Positions 1 through 20,594 of a DNA stretch of 31,872 nucleotides are shown one piece after another (position 1 is the first letter of the stretch; every line of letters starts with the position of its first letter). The position numbers and the translations under genes were made by a program. Source of the stretch: Perkinsus olseni. Lineage: Eukaryota > Perkinsozoa > Perkinsida. The stretch covers positions 1-31,872 of the forward strand of contig JABANN010000409.1 in assembly GCA_013115125.1 (NCBI GenBank), written 5' to 3'. Under the pieces are notes generated by a model that made no database searches, was not told the origin of the DNA, and saw only the letters and a program-made list of their open reading frames with translations.

Positions 1-387
1 GATTGTTGGTGAGCTGAGGGGTCCCATAGCTTGCAGCACTTATTTGCGTTCATCGTCCCTTAGCAGCTGTCCTCATGAAGACATTCCCACGCTAGCTGCC
101 ATTGAGAAATTGTTAGAATTGGGAGTGGTCAAAAATGAGCCTCCAATAGCCGTTAGTGTATCAATAGGTGTCTGGGTTGGCTGCCACAGATGTCGCTTTT
201 CTGTATACTGTCTCGTAGTCGTAGTCTTCGAAACACACTCAAACAACAGAATAGATGCGCAAGCCACTAGCAGGTATCGCGCGACCAGGAGGTTATTCCG
301 AATTGACGAGTATCTTTAGTGCCACCTCGGCTGTCGCATCATTCTCAGACTGAAGAATTGACTCTCGCTATAACCCAACTCCGACCG
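1..387. other. Intergenic or uncertain sequence at window start
   Basis: This stretch lies downstream of the stop codon of the first minus-strand gene. Short open frames exist on both strands (the longest is about 90 codons on the plus strand) but they overlap each other, match no family I recognise and have no convincing splice partners. I see no tRNA, repeat or other feature here. Confidence 0.4.
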
Positions 388-2877
388 TCAATCATCGGAA
401 ACTCTCTCATCGAAACGCATGGTTAGCCAAGTCGTGTTCTTGCTGTACCGCGAAGGCTTGCTTTCAAACGCTGCCAGGCCTGGATTTTCGTCACCTTCCT
501 CAACTTCAACCTCCGCACGATGTGGGGCCGATGCTTCCGAGGCAAGCCGTAACTGGCATGGCGCTCCCCAAGGTATTGAAGAGAGATTATTCTCACCCTT
601 TAGGGCCGCGGGGATCGGCCACCTGGGTCCACCCTTTACCCGGTATATACCGGTAGCATCTGAAAGGTTTCACCTGGGAACTCTCGCAACAGCCCGTTGG
701 TGGCATACCGTCGGTTATGTCGGAAAAACGAGACGATTTTCCGCAGCCAGAATCGCTCTTCCCGGTTCTCCTCGAAGTACGAATCATCCCCATCCGCCTC
801 GGGTACAGTTGTGATCTGACCATCATGAAAGGTCCTGTCAACAGCATGACCGGGGCAACACTCACTCCCTCCTCTGACGCCTCCTCAACGGGTACAAGTG
901 CTGCATCATCATCCTCAGCTAGACGTGACTTGAATTCTTGAACTTTAGTGAATTGCATGAGCGTGGACGTATCCCGGTCCTTGGTCTCAGAGGCAGCCTT
1001 GTGCCGCCTCTCATCTGCTCCAATCGACCACTCTGCCCAGGACAGGTCGCACTCGCCGAAATTATGAATCGAACTAACCTTTCTCCTCAGCGTCGACCTC
1101 AACGGCATCTCTGTTCGTCGCTATGTTCCACTCAACCACCCTGCCATCATCTTCGGGCTCGCTTTCCCTCGGCAACTCCAAGCCGTGCTCTGCCCGTCTA
1201 CGTATCTAACATAAGCAGATTTCACCCACTTCTCACCCCACGATCGTACTTGGTTGAGCAGCGGCTCCGGTGGTCGACTACTCATCGATCTCGCTAATCG
1301 CTCGCTGCTACCTACAATAAAAGGCCATGCAGTCGTCCGGATGCTCATCATAGTAGCAGCGATAGTATGAGCCATAAGGGATCTGGCGGGGCTCTGCTAC
1401 GTGCTGCGGCATCCCTCTCCATCAGGACCGGGTCCATGTCCGCTGCCTTTGGAGACTTCCGATGCAGCATGATACGGCCGTGATGAAGAAGATGCTGATA
1501 TATCCACCTGATCCTCACCCTGCGACAGACCACCGTCCACTATCCACATACCGTTTAACGCTTGATGGTGGCAACAAGCGTGCATAGGTGTTCAGCTCAT
1601 AGGGCTTACTCACTACTGGCGGCAGGGGTCTGAGGAGGGGAGTCCAACAACGGCCATCGAGGAGACACTACCGTAGCCCTCCTCGATGCTGATACCGTAC
1701 AAAATCAAACACAGGAGGGTTCATCGACTCAGAGACCTGAAAACACCAACTGGAGCCCGAAGAAGAATCTAGCTCGTACTTCCTTGGCTATGTACTCCTT
1801 AGAGAACTGCCCGTACTTCCGTATATAGTCAAGCATGTAAGGCACTGATATCGTATTATAGCAACTGATGGAGGCAACGACTGAGAGGAGGAGGACGGCG
1901 CACTCGCGTTGCCACTACCGGTCAAACAACGCGCAGAGCTCCGGACCGTAGATGGAGCCGAAGAGTTCGCTCATGTCAATCATCAACTTGTTGTAGCTCT
2001 GAAGGTGGGAAACGCTCGACGGATGAAGATGCCGTCCTCGAACTCACAGCCGCCGACGCCTTGTCTCGGAATGTGGCTAGTCTGCTGGCAACCTTCAAGC
2101 ACTTCTCAGCGGGGAAGCGACGAACTAACGCGAACATGAAGAACCTGCCAAAAGATTTATTCTGGAATTTACGCTCAAGCGGCGCTCACTCGTGCATTTC
2201 CTCCATCGGCAGCCTGTCAACGTCCAACACTCTAACGCGTATCTAAGGTCGACCCTAGTCGATGGCAGATTCCGTCCAGTACTACCCGTGGTCTCTGCTC
2301 CGCCTTCTTGGCCTTCTCAAGCCAGTCCTTCCCTTCATGCCACCGCGAACCGTACCTAACCAGTACTAGATATTACCGCTACGCTCCGCCGTCGCAGGAC
2401 AGAGCGTGCTACCGTCCAGCCTGCACCAACTGGGTCTGCTCTATCACTGAGCTCTTCATAAATCGACGCCAGCGTCTCGTATTAGACATGCTCGTCTCGG
2501 CTGAACAGCACGGCACTTAGCTGGTCCCCGACCTTCGGGCCTACGGGCGGTGTAGGAGAGCCAGGTGCCCTTCGCTGGGTTCAACTTCATCATCTCCCGG
2601 AGGCCTCTGTCGTTCTCAATAAAGTCCTCCTCGGCCACCTCCTCGCCCTTAGTGGACGGCCTGTCTCTGCTCTCCACCACCGAGTCCGCCGATGACGACT
2701 CGGAACCTGCAGCACCATCCTCACCGGTGATAAATTCCATCGGGCTGACCGGGTGAGGGCTAGCTAACTGGACGCGTTTCAAGGAGCCATGCCAAACCTA
2801 CCCGCCACTCTGCACCACATCCGGACCTCGTCAATGGTGCCCAGGTCGTCATCGAGCTCTCCCTCCTGCTCCTCCAT
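388..2877 (-). CDS. Unrecognised acidic, intron-rich protein
   Basis: I do not recognise this protein. The likely start is the ATG at 2877 (MEEQEGELDDDLG...), followed by a small intron and an exon with an acidic Ser-rich stretch and the peptide LNPAKGTWLSYTARRP. Near 1300-1080 an exon reads RRAEHGLELPRESEPEDDG. At 950-690 two exons join across a 50-nt GTGAGT..CAG intron to give a Glu/Asp-rich run and then ERFWLRKIVSFFRHNRRYAT. The last exon ends at a TGA at 388-390 after KNTTWLTMRFDERVSDD. Exons share strand and acidic composition, but the middle (about 1600-2450) is poorly resolved, and this could be two genes. No membrane segment or known catalytic motif is visible. Confidence 0.4.
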
Positions 2878-3543
2878 CGTCAATCCCTTCGCCCTTCTAT
2901 CGTCTATAAATACAGTCGATACTACTTCGACTAGCAGGAGGACACTAGTACCATCGCGCACTGCCGCCCTCGTCGAGGAGCACCGCAGACCTCTTCCAAC
3001 TAACAGACTTCCTGACACCTGCCGGCACCAGCGAGCAGCAGCACCTATTGCCATACTCGTACTGGAAGACGCCCCACGGAGTATATTTACCACTGCAGCA
3101 CAACACCGCTATATGAGTAATAGAACAGGAAGGGTGGTGGTTGCTAGTCAGCGCGATGGTGACTTAGAGCCCAGTTGGGTGGAACTGTAAGGTGTGCATG
3201 GGTCTCGTCAGCAGCAGCAGTTGCTCCCATACGAGAAACAATAACCCATGGATCGGGCGTCTACGGCCGCCCAAGAAAACAAAAACATGATGATACACAA
3301 AACAGACGGAGCGAAGCGTTGAGTACGATCACAGCACAAAACCGTACTCTCCCCTTTATTATTTATACTATAGGAACAACAATCGTTATGGCCATTCTTT
3401 TTCACTGACCGAGGAGTGGCCTCAGCATGAGGATGAGAAACACCCAGGAGGGGTTGAACATGACCAGAAGGAGCAGGAACAGACCGCCAACCTGAAGAGC
3501 GAGAAGCCGCACTACCGCATATTCACGCTGTGAAGCGTTATAA
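2878..3543. other. Intergenic region between the acidic gene and the DnaJ gene
   Basis: This is about 670 bp between the putative start of the acidic gene and the stop codon of the DnaJ gene. Overlapping open frames of 65-130 codons on both strands are not supported by similarity or splice structure. It presumably carries the 5' region of the acidic gene and the 3' end of the DnaJ gene. No repeat or RNA gene was recognised. Confidence 0.35.
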
Positions 3544-5583
3544 TCATCGGAAGTCATGTGCCACGGCAGTGCGAAGAGATCCCTTAAGGAGGAAAGTATC
3601 CTCTCTCACCGCGAGTAGCCCGGCGGACGGCGTAGGACAGACACGCGTTGGAGCCTGAGGGATCCCTTTATATCCTATTACCATTCTAAACAGCTGCTTG
3701 AGCTGGTCCCAAGTCTCCCAGCTCACTGGGCTGCTGCGTACGTAAAGATCACCGTATTCACCAGGAACCGACTCGACGGGCATACCCTGAAGTAACGAGA
3801 ACGGTAGAAAAGGACCTTTTTACGCGACCCTCAAGGGTGTCTTGTAAAGTCCCGCATGGAGCACTTGTACGGCGAGGAAGAAAACTCGGCTATTGATCGA
3901 TTCACGTGCTCAGGTGCTTCGATCAACAGGACAGGACACAGTATGAGTAAGTCACATATGAGCGCGAGAGTGCGGGTACCCTCTCCATTCCCTGAGACCA
4001 ACTTCCACCGGATTCTATCAGCATCTGTCCGAGCTGACACCAGCCAACGGAGCGCGTATCATTACCAGTGCTGATATTTGTATCACGCCCATAGTCCCAA
4101 TTACCGACCCCACACCGCTGACCCCGCTCCCTTCAATACTACCTTCCCTCTTATCCGAATCATTCCCTCCCATACACTCGGAGCCTTCACCGCTATCTCC
4201 CTACCATCCAGGCATCGTATCTTGTACCCTGCCCGACCCGTAATCAACTGAGCAGACATCACTGGACCCTCAGTCTAGCGATAGCATCGCCACCCCGCTG
4301 CTGTGGCCTTCCCTTCGGTAGTATTACCCACTCCATGAGGCTGAGCACGGCAAAGGTCACCAAATCTGCCTCTCCCGACCTCTCAAACGTATCATGGGGC
4401 TTCTCACGTATCACCAGATAAGAGACATCGTTGGCCGAGGAGGCGGTAGAAGCGAAACTGAACGAACAACTTGCCCAGTCACGTCGCGTCAAAGACGTAA
4501 CGGCGCAGTCCACCTTACACAGGCGACCCGACCCAACGCGGTTCAGCCCCCCTTCCTGATTTTATGGGTACTTTGAACCACGCCCCGCTCATTACCGAAT
4601 TTTCTTCCCGTCCTGACATCCCTTCGGTATTTGGATATTCGCTGTGTGTCCATTTATCTGCACCACACAACACTCTACTAAGGCTTTCCGCTCGACTCAG
4701 GCTCATAGGCAGCTGCCAGCCTACCGTCTCCCGTCGATTAGATCCCTGATAGATCTCTTCTAGGCTGACGTCAATCGGCACTACTGATGGCTGTTGCGGT
4801 CGGCGACCGAAATCAGGACCACCGAAACCACCCATACCCGGACCGCCAAATTGGAATGTCATACCACCCGGACCGAAACTCGTAAAATGGACCTTCCCAG
4901 GTCGGAATGACCAATGAACCGGATACGTTGCTATTACCCCTCCTCCCATCGGGCCTCCCATACCGCCCCCGACGCGACCTCCGAAGATATCATCCATATC
5001 AGCCCCTCCGAAGAACCTAACACGCGGACACTCGGCCTAACAGCAAGTCTGGTTCAGCAGACCTACGCTCGAAAGAGATCATTAGGGTCTATATGCTGGG
5101 CGCCGAAGCCTCCTGGACCCCCACCCGCCTGCATTTGAGGCCCATCAGATCCGTACCGGTCGTACCTACGCAGAATCTTCGATCTCGCCGAGAGTCATGG
5201 CAACCTTGGCACGATCGATCCATCAAGCGGCACACTCTATTAGCAAGCCGAAACGTTGAAAAGATGCCCAGTTCTGTGGACCATCCGCACTGAAACTGGC
5301 GTGCGACGATGAACCAAGCCGGGAAGGAGCCCGCGGAGGAGTATTCCTCTACTATGGAGAAAACTCTAGGAAATCCCGTGAACTACACTTCACGTTTTTG
5401 AGTATCCGAGAGGACCTCATAGGCCTCGCTGATATCCTTAAATTTCTCGTTAGCCTCCTCCAGATTGTCAGGATTCTTGTCCGGGTGCCACCGTATGGCC
5501 ATCTTCCGATACGCCTTCTTCAGCTCATCTTGGCTGGCCTCACGACTCACCCCTAGAATCGCATAGTAGTCTTTACCACCCAT
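3544..5583 (-). CDS. DnaJ/Hsp40 co-chaperone, type B (DNAJB-like)
   Basis: This is an Hsp70 co-chaperone. The ATG at 5583 opens a complete J domain ([20 protein letters not shown], with HPD in IRWHPDKNP) ending SDTQKREV; a spliced exon continues [13 protein letters not shown] Gly/Phe/Met-rich linker follows ([13 protein letters not shown], about 5016-4880). The C-terminal substrate-binding part shows [48 protein letters not shown] and [21 protein letters not shown], which is the type-B order; no CXXCXGXG zinc repeats are present. Phases fit for exons 5583-5387, 5165-5067 and 5016-4725. The intron at about 4724-4500 and the final exon's extreme C-terminus are less certain. No signal peptide or KDEL-like end is seen, so cytosol or nucleus is likely. 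Confidence 0.9.
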
Positions 5584-6263
5584 GCTCTTCAATGAACAAC
5601 AAACAAAACTGCATGCAAAATTTCCGATCCGACGGATTCCTCGTACGCCCGCGCTGATGAGATCACTATACCCCTCCAAGACGAAAAAATAGAAGATTCT
5701 CCTTTTTGGCTTTTTCTGGTCGAGCTTCAATAGTTGATATGTATTGAATTTGCGACTGGCGATGAATGTCACTGCGCCTTTGTAACCTGTGCGGAATATT
5801 CCTGTGAGCTGTCTCTATGAACGTGTGGACAGCACAGTTCAGCACAACCTCTAATAGTCGTCTAGATCACTGTATTTAGCACAGGTTTACGTGAGGCACG
5901 TGCGTGACCATGACCCTTTATTCATAGACAATAGCTCATGTGCTGGCTAGGATGACGAGGATCCCGTACGCCCCCTTTGAACACGACTCTTTCATACATC
6001 TTCTTCACACGCATATTGCGTTCGTCAACCTACACCTTCCACCCTCACATATTTGACCTAACTGCATGTAATGCACGAAACCAGTGTTGACCATACCACA
6101 CCAACCGCAACTCTCAGAACACCACAGCCGCTATACATTATGAAAGTAAACGTATTACTTCATCTTCAGTGATGAGTATTTTGCATAGTAGCCCTTGTCG
6201 TCCTCCTCCTCCCTCCACGGGCCATCATCAGTAAGGTACAGTAATCTTCTATCATCGTGGTCA
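5584..6263. other. Intergenic region upstream of the DnaJ gene
   Basis: This is about 680 bp between the CHD gene's stop codon and the DnaJ start. It should hold the DnaJ promoter and the CHD 3' UTR. A minus-strand frame at 6155-6352 overlaps the last CHD codons and is probably untranslated. No repeat, RNA gene or recognisable promoter element was found. Confidence 0.4.
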
Positions 6264-14828
<8,565 letters not shown>

Positions 14829-14990
14829 GCTACAAAACGGGTGGTGGCATACTGATAAAATACCCCGATAACAATAAGATGAGACTGAGCACAACAATCA
14901 GTAGAGGGCGGTAGTAGTAGCAGCTGCTAGTGTTATTATTAGTGTACGGAATACTACTGGCAATGGTACAACAAGTAACTGTGCAAGTGT

Positions 14991-17000
14991 TCACGTTGTA
15001 GTCTTAACGTTTGTGACGAGCATCGAGCTAAGATGCGCTTGGAGGAAGTCCAGCAGCTCTCTGCGACCCTGTCTAGTATCAGGCCAGGAGAGCACCTCAT
15101 TGATGGCGAGTCGAATAAGATTGCTATCGCCCACCGCCGGCATCATAGCCAGTATCCGGCACTTCACCTCAGGCCTGACCAGCGAACTTCACAGCGAACC
15201 CAAGCCCCCCCCCAGCCTACTGTGCTCCGTGTTTCCCCGCAAGCTTCCGTATGAGGGTGTATCGCTGTTCTGGTGTGAGACTACTCCCCACCAATGCCGC
15301 ATGGAACAAGCAGAGCGTCTTCGAAGAGGGCGGTTCGGCCGACTCTATAACGGCGTTGAAGTCGCACTCGAAGGCCTCCCCCTCTAGCATGGCCTCCCTT
15401 GCCGCCGGATACCGAGGAGGACCGCACTGCTGGTGCCACATCATACACGCCAGCGGTGCTGTGAGGTTCAACTGAATGGGGCCATAGAGGTAGACCGCTA
15501 TTATCCCCGGACTACTACTTTCCGACAGCATTCCTTCAGCGACTTGATCATCAGGCGGCACGCGTCCGGGGCCGGCTCGGCCAGCTCCAAGGCGGAGGAG
15601 TACAGGGCTCGTACCAGCAGCTGGACCTGACGGACCCAGGCTGAGCTGGCGACTCTCAAGGGGAGGGCTCACCTCATCGGTAGCTAGGATGACCAGGCAG
15701 CAGAGACCAGACAGCGCTCCATCGCCTCCCCTCCGCCCTGTCAGGTGCAGTGCACACTCCGATAACACCTAGAAAAACATCAACGACGCCCGTAAGCGCA
15801 AATGTAGCGCTGAGGGATGTCTCATTTCAATCGTCGAACAAGTTTTCTCAAGATTTACCGCCGCTCTCGCCCTACTGTGCGCTTGATTGAGCTCCTCCCC
15901 ACAGCTTACCAATGATAGCCGATTCCGCAACGGAATTTTATCCTCCGTGCCGCAAGAGTAGCAAAACCTCACCACAAGTTTTGATGCCGACACCAGGTCA
16001 TTACGGTCGAGGAGGGGAAGGATTCCTGCTATCGGGTCGCCTATCTCCCCGGGAGGGCCTAACAAACCAAGATACCCCGAACAGAATATAGAAAGCACCC
16101 ACTCTTCTCCTCCACAGTCTCCTTGTGTTTGTGTTTTTTCTTCTTGCTCTTCCCCTCCTTTTTCTTATCACCGCCCTCCTTCCGCTTCCTCTTCTTCGCC
16201 TTAATCTCGTCCTTGGCCGCGATCTCCTTCCCATCTCGGCTGCTAGTGCTATCCCGCAGAGTCGTCGTTGGTAATAAAGCCTCCACATCCAGGTGCGGAG
16301 ACGGTACGACCGAGCTCGCCGACCTCTCGTGGCTCTGAACGTCCATCAACCGGCTCTCCAAGGCTTGACATCTCTCCCTTTCAGCCTGACAAGGAGCTCA
16401 CTTTCCCTCGACAGGCGCCTTCACGACCTACGTCCAGGGCCTCTCGCAGCTCAGCCGTCTCGTCCAGTTCACTCATTCCCAAGGCTCCAGAGTCGGTTCG
16501 GTTGAGCCCTCTCCCCGCTGCCACTGCCTCCTCCTCGGCCTCCTGCTGCTTCCTAAAGGCCTCCAATTCCAGCCGCATCTGCACCGTCTCGGCTTGTAGG
16601 TCATCATACCTACCATAGAGCCGCCACTCAGTCTCGAATATGCTCCAAGCCACACTACACAGCGGCAAGGATCAAAGGGGCCAAAGGAGGAGGCATGAGC
16701 CAGCACTACGCGTCCACAGATTCAATCTGATCACAAGGGCGAGTCCACGCTAGCCCCCACTCACGGCCATTCCGGCTACAGTACCCAGCAGGTTCCCATT
16801 GGAGCTCTCGGGAGGCGTGCAGTGAGGCGATCGCGGAGTCGAACCCGTCCCTCTTGTTACGCTTTCTGCAGCCTGCCCTGCTCCTCCTCGGCCTTCTTCC
16901 GATCCACCGTCTGCAAAGTCAAGTTAAGTTCCTTTTGCTTCCGCAGCTCCTCCTTCAGGTTGGACAACTTCTGCCTTAAAAATGCCGACTCGCCAGTCAT
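14991..17000 (-). CDS. Unrecognised coiled-coil and lysine-rich protein
   Basis: I do not recognise the family. The ATG at 17000 opens MTGESAFLRQKLSNLKEEL, a predicted coiled coil. A second coiled-coil exon (YDDLQAETVQMRLELEAFRK, 16620-16400) joins across a short intron to AERERCQALESRLMDVQSHE. A highly basic tract follows (EIKAKKRKRKEGGDKKKEGK, about 16200-16120), possibly nuclear localisation. Later exons are helical with no membrane segment: GDPIAGILPLLDRNDLVSAS, VLSECALHLTGRRGGDGALS, VQLLVRALYSSALELAEPAP, LTPEQRYTLIRKLAG, and finally RELLDFLQAHLSSMLVTNVK before the TGA at 14991. Most joins are in phase; the junction near 16855 (after GRLQKA) is unresolved. Confidence 0.6.
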
Positions 17001-17408
17001 CGATTAGCAAAAGCCACAACCGAAGCTATGACACCGAGCTGCCACCACCAGACCACCAGATCTAAATTCACCTTGCGGGGGATCTCCTCTCTAATACACC
17101 CATATTGCACCTCACAGGCACCAGCAGGAAATTACAACCGTGGGAGCATTCGCGCCTCAACCCAATACCGACAACCAAGCCGTGGGAAACCCATTAAAGT
17201 GTCATCAGACAATCGTAAGAGTAGTCAGGCCCTAACAACCCGACTGCTCGAATTAACAACGTCAGCTCCGTGGTCGCAGCAACTTCGAGGCGACTCGACA
17301 CAAGGCTGGCCATTCGTGGACAGAGCCTCCTCTAGATCCTCTCGCTGCACTCGACCGGCACCACAGCTGAACGGAGGCTCTCCCCTCCACAGCCCCCATA
17401 GGCCCTAC
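17001..17408. other. Intergenic region between coiled-coil gene and MOT1 gene
   Basis: About 400 bp separates the start of the coiled-coil gene from the stop of the MOT1 gene, both on the minus strand. A plus-strand open frame of 142 codons (17028-17456) overlaps the MOT1 end and shows no family resemblance or splice logic, so I treat it as a shadow. No other feature was seen. Confidence 0.4.
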
Positions 17409-19526
17409 TCACCATCGATGAGCCAACCATCGAACACCCGCTACGACGATCCATAGCCCGTAGCCGATTGCGAAGCCCCAGCCTGTTGAGCCACTGGCAA
17501 CACAGGCAGCTGCTGTCATGAACAACAACCATGACGCCAGGGAGGGATCTGGCAGGCGAAAACGAGTAGCTCGTGAGAGCCAAGCCGGCCAACAGTAGTA
17601 CCTTGCAGTTCTAGTGAGAGATTTCCTGTTTCCTTCAGGGCCTGCACTCCCAGCTCAGCAGCCGCTATGCAGAGCATCGGCCCTAGGACTGCTCCAGGGT
17701 AGAGATGAAGGATATGCAGCAGTTGAGGACCGAATATGAGCCCGATGATCAACTTGAGGAGGCCTGACAAGAGACCCTGGCAGGACGGCCTCATGAGATC
17801 GCGCCAATAGAGACCGCCGGCGCAAGGGCCCCGGGAAGCGAGGGTGTTCCCCCCACCCAGCATGACAACACTGGTCCCTGTCCTCGCTCCGAACCTATAC
17901 TGAGCCGCCAGTCCGCCACAACCATGACAGCAGGGCATAGCACCAAACCAGCAGCCCAATAGATTCATCGCACCTGAGTAGACTATCAGTCCGCCGCAGC
18001 CCGTGGGGGTACTGCGGTCTCACCAACGCTAACAGCCATGTGCTTTGTACTGCCTCCTCTACAGTCATCGCCGAAGAGCTCCCTAGCCAACGCACATACC
18101 GATATCACCGAGTTCAGCAGCGTCAGAGGGAGCTGAGGTAATCCACCGTTCAAGATACCTGGCCGAGGAGAGACCCTCGAAGGCACTCCGTCTAACGGTC
18201 GCATTGCTCCAACCAAAAAGGTGAGAGGCGATTCGGTGGTGTTTGATACGGCAATTTCGTATATGATAATAACAAATTGCGCGGGGTTGGCGCGACAGCC
18301 GGAAACGCCCTTTGTACAGAAAGACGTGGTGATCGTACTACGTACAGCATGAGGTATGAGGAGAGCTTCAATCGCGAGCGTTGCTCAAGCCCTCTCCGGA
18401 ATGGAGCCCTTCCCCACACCAACATTACTACCGTCCAGCCAGTCCTGCGCAGTTATAGTGACAAGTGAAACACTAGGGCCGAACTCATCGACTGGAATCT
18501 CCGACCAATGGCAGGCGATGACGATGATAAGACCCAGCAAGAAGACGATCAACGCTGCTGGAGGGGGGAGCCGCAGGGGTGGCGACAAATTCAATAAAAT
18601 CAATAATAGCACCTGCGGGAATCGAACCATAGACCTCGCGGAGGGTTCGCCCAACCATGCCTCGTGTTCAGAGATCCACAGTAATTTGCGATATCACCCC
18701 CGCGCCGCCCAAGCACGATAATCACCAGGAGACAGGCCCAACACCTGTCCCCGTCTCCACCTGGCGCCCTCTGCAAGCCCCGACGATTCCACTAAGAATG
18801 AAGGCTCACCGAGATGAGTAGAGCCAGTGTAAAACTGTCCACCTGCTCGAATGGGTTCCAAACCAGCGACCCGTCTACGTCCCGCACCAATAAGGACCTG
18901 TGGCAGGCCTAGGCCCAGCGAGGCTAGAGCTACTCTACTCACGTATAGCCCTTCTTGAAGAGGGACACCGCCAAACCCAGCTGTATGCCCCGTACGATGG
19001 ACATGGGAATAATGTACTCCAATAGAGTGGTCAGACTGAGCAGCACGTTCTCATGAGACTCGTCGTATCAACCACGTCCGCCAGCCTACTTCAACAATCC
19101 AAGTACCAAGACTACTGCAGACACGAAGATTCCAGCTGCAGCTACGGCGCCCAATGTCAACTGAAAGACCAAATCCTGGCAGCGCTCAGACAGGAACAAG
19201 CTACCCCTTGAGCGATGGCCGCCGCCGCGATCGTCTTCATTGGCTGGACCGGTATAGGGGCATCGAACAGGACGCCAGAGGCCACGTTGTAGATCCCCGT
19301 GAATATAAGGATAGTACTGAAGTCGAGGCCTGAGCAAAAGGACGGCTACTCCTGAGCAACACGATGTACTATTACCACCTGCAGTGACGGACATGCCGAC
19401 AGCTAGAGGGATGAAGGTACCGAGGTCGCCGAGGGATCCGCTAAACTCCACTAGGGTGGCCTCCTCCCAATGCCGCTTGAAGCGCCGTGTCAGTGCTGGT
19501 CGCCATCGACCACACCGGAGAACCAT
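17409..19526 (-). CDS. MOT1-type molybdate transporter
   Basis: This is a polytopic membrane protein of the MOT1 molybdate/sulfate-transporter-like family. The ATG at 19526 leads to FSGSLGDLGTFIPLAVGMSV, the first MOT1 signature. Frames at 19300-19230 carry the pieces of the second (IYNVASG..FDAPIPVQPMKT). Then come IPMSIVRGIQLGLAVSLFKK; AALIVFLLGLIIVIA; GLPQLPLTLLNSVISVCALA with RELFGDD; and SVG..MNLLGCWFGAMPCCHGCGGL with AAQYRFGARTG, the third signature. A last hydrophobic exon (VMTAAACVASGSTGWGFAIG) ends at TGA 17409-17411. The family imports molybdate for molybdenum cofactor at plasma membrane or endomembranes. Introns are 40-90 nt. The next gene upstream (19935, plus strand) is divergent. 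Confidence 0.92.
18613..18680 (-). other. tRNA-like sequence at the 3' end of a MOT1 intron
   Basis: On the minus strand GCGAGGTCTATG is followed by GTTCGATTCCCGCAG; the last AG is the intron acceptor of the 85-nt intron 18613-18697. An upstream GGCATGGTTGGGC resembles a D-arm/box-A region. T-stem pairing is poor and the anticodon region is shortened, so it reads as a decayed tRNA-derived sequence. Confidence 0.38.
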
Positions 19527-19934
19527 CAGACAAAAATTATACTAACAACAGCGACATTTGATTGTTCATCCGGTGCCACTCAAGCACCCGAGTCTTCCCT
19601 CCTCCCCACGCACTGAGTTCCACAGAGGCCATGCAAACAAATGCACGTGTATGATGCTCGAAAAGCACAGAATTTCCGGACGATATGGCCAGCCGCTCGA
19701 GACGGAAATTTCCATCCATTGCGACCGCTTCGCGTCCCCGCACTCGCTGCTCTCCCAGCGATGTCAGCTCCCCAACGACCTAGTTCCTTACCGACTCTTC
19801 ACGGTGACCACCATCACACCGGTCGATCAAAAGACAGTCGGCGAGTATACGGACTGCAGGTACGTGACGCAAAAATGACCATCCTTCCACAGCCAGCTCC
19901 AGCCGCCTCGACTAAATCCGATCGACCGAAGTGA
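19527..19934. promoter_or_regulatory. Divergent intergenic region (shared promoter candidate)
   Basis: About 410 bp lies between the MOT1 start (minus strand) and the coiled-coil membrane-protein start (plus strand), so both promoters must lie here or overlap the genes. Open frames inside it have no family resemblance. I could not identify a TATA box or other specific element. Confidence 0.35.
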
Positions 19935-20594
19935 ATGCCCCTCACGCGTGCCACTGCTCAGACCCGCTCAGTTCTATTGACCTTCATCTTGGCCGCCGCA
20001 TTAGCATACCTCTACTACATGGACTGCAACCTGAGGAAAGAATGGGAGCATACGAAGATAGGCCGAAAGATGTCACTCACGGACCTGCGCAACGAGAGGG
20101 GCATTTTGGAGGCCAGGGTGGGCAAATTGCAGACATCTCACAGAGTAAGTCATTCACCATCGCGATAGGGACCGCGACTGACTGACGAGGTCCCTGGTTC
20201 GACCCTTGGTGAGTGCACTCGAATGTAAAGACCCTCAGCAACCTCCCTCCATTTGGACATATACTGTACTTACATTTACAATTTGTACATCATGATAAAA
20301 GGTATATATATCTAGTATTAATAGTTACCACATTTCCTACAAATTCTATGCATAGAGGGCCTGTTACAGTGATATACATCATATGTAGGCCCCCGTTTTC
20401 ACCAAGGGACTCGCCTTCAGTTCAGCTCGCCGAAGAAGGAAGCCATCATCTCTGTTGCTCAGATCCAACGTCGGCGGGTGACCGATCTGTCTTACAAGCT
20501 CGAGGTGATGCCCGAGCACAACGAGAAAAGCCTGGCCAAGCAGCGGGCCCGACTGGCCAAGGTGGAGGACGAGATCAACTTGTGGAAGAGATGA
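19935..20594 (+). CDS. Small N-terminally membrane-anchored coiled-coil protein
   Basis: Two exons join cleanly. Exon 1 (19935-20144) begins MPLTRATAQTRS and contains one hydrophobic segment (VLLTFILAAALAYLYY, residues 13-28), then a charged helix (RNERGILEARVGKLQTSHR). The donor is GTAAGT at 20145. The acceptor CCTTCAG lies at 20414-20420, phase 0, giving FSSPKKEAIISVAQIQRRR, then a heptad-rich helix ending KVEDEINLWKR and a TGA at 20592-20594. Predicted length is 127 residues. The layout (one N-terminal transmembrane helix plus coiled coil) resembles small mitochondrial or ER scaffold proteins, but I cannot name a family. The intron (276 nt) holds a tRNA-like element. It converges with the TauE-like gene 265 bp away. 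Confidence 0.7.
20151..20215 (+). other. tRNA-like hairpin element in the intron of the small membrane-protein gene
   Basis: The element begins 6 nt into the intron. CATTCACC (20151-20158) can pair over 8 bp with GGTGAGTG (20208-20215; one G-T pair), like an acceptor stem. Inside are a GGGACC/GGTCCC stem and a T-arm signature: GAGGTCCCTGG followed by TTCGACCCTTGG, with four of five T-stem positions pairing or wobbling. It is only 65 nt and lacks a normal D arm, so it is a degenerate or minimal tRNA-like structure rather than a standard tRNA gene. Confidence 0.42.

Noticed and set aside
16830-16855. GGGTTCGACTCC on the minus strand as a fifth tRNA-like site
   Set aside because: It has a box-B-like core but no GAGGTC at the expected spacing, and the exon boundary there is unresolved, so it was left out of the set.
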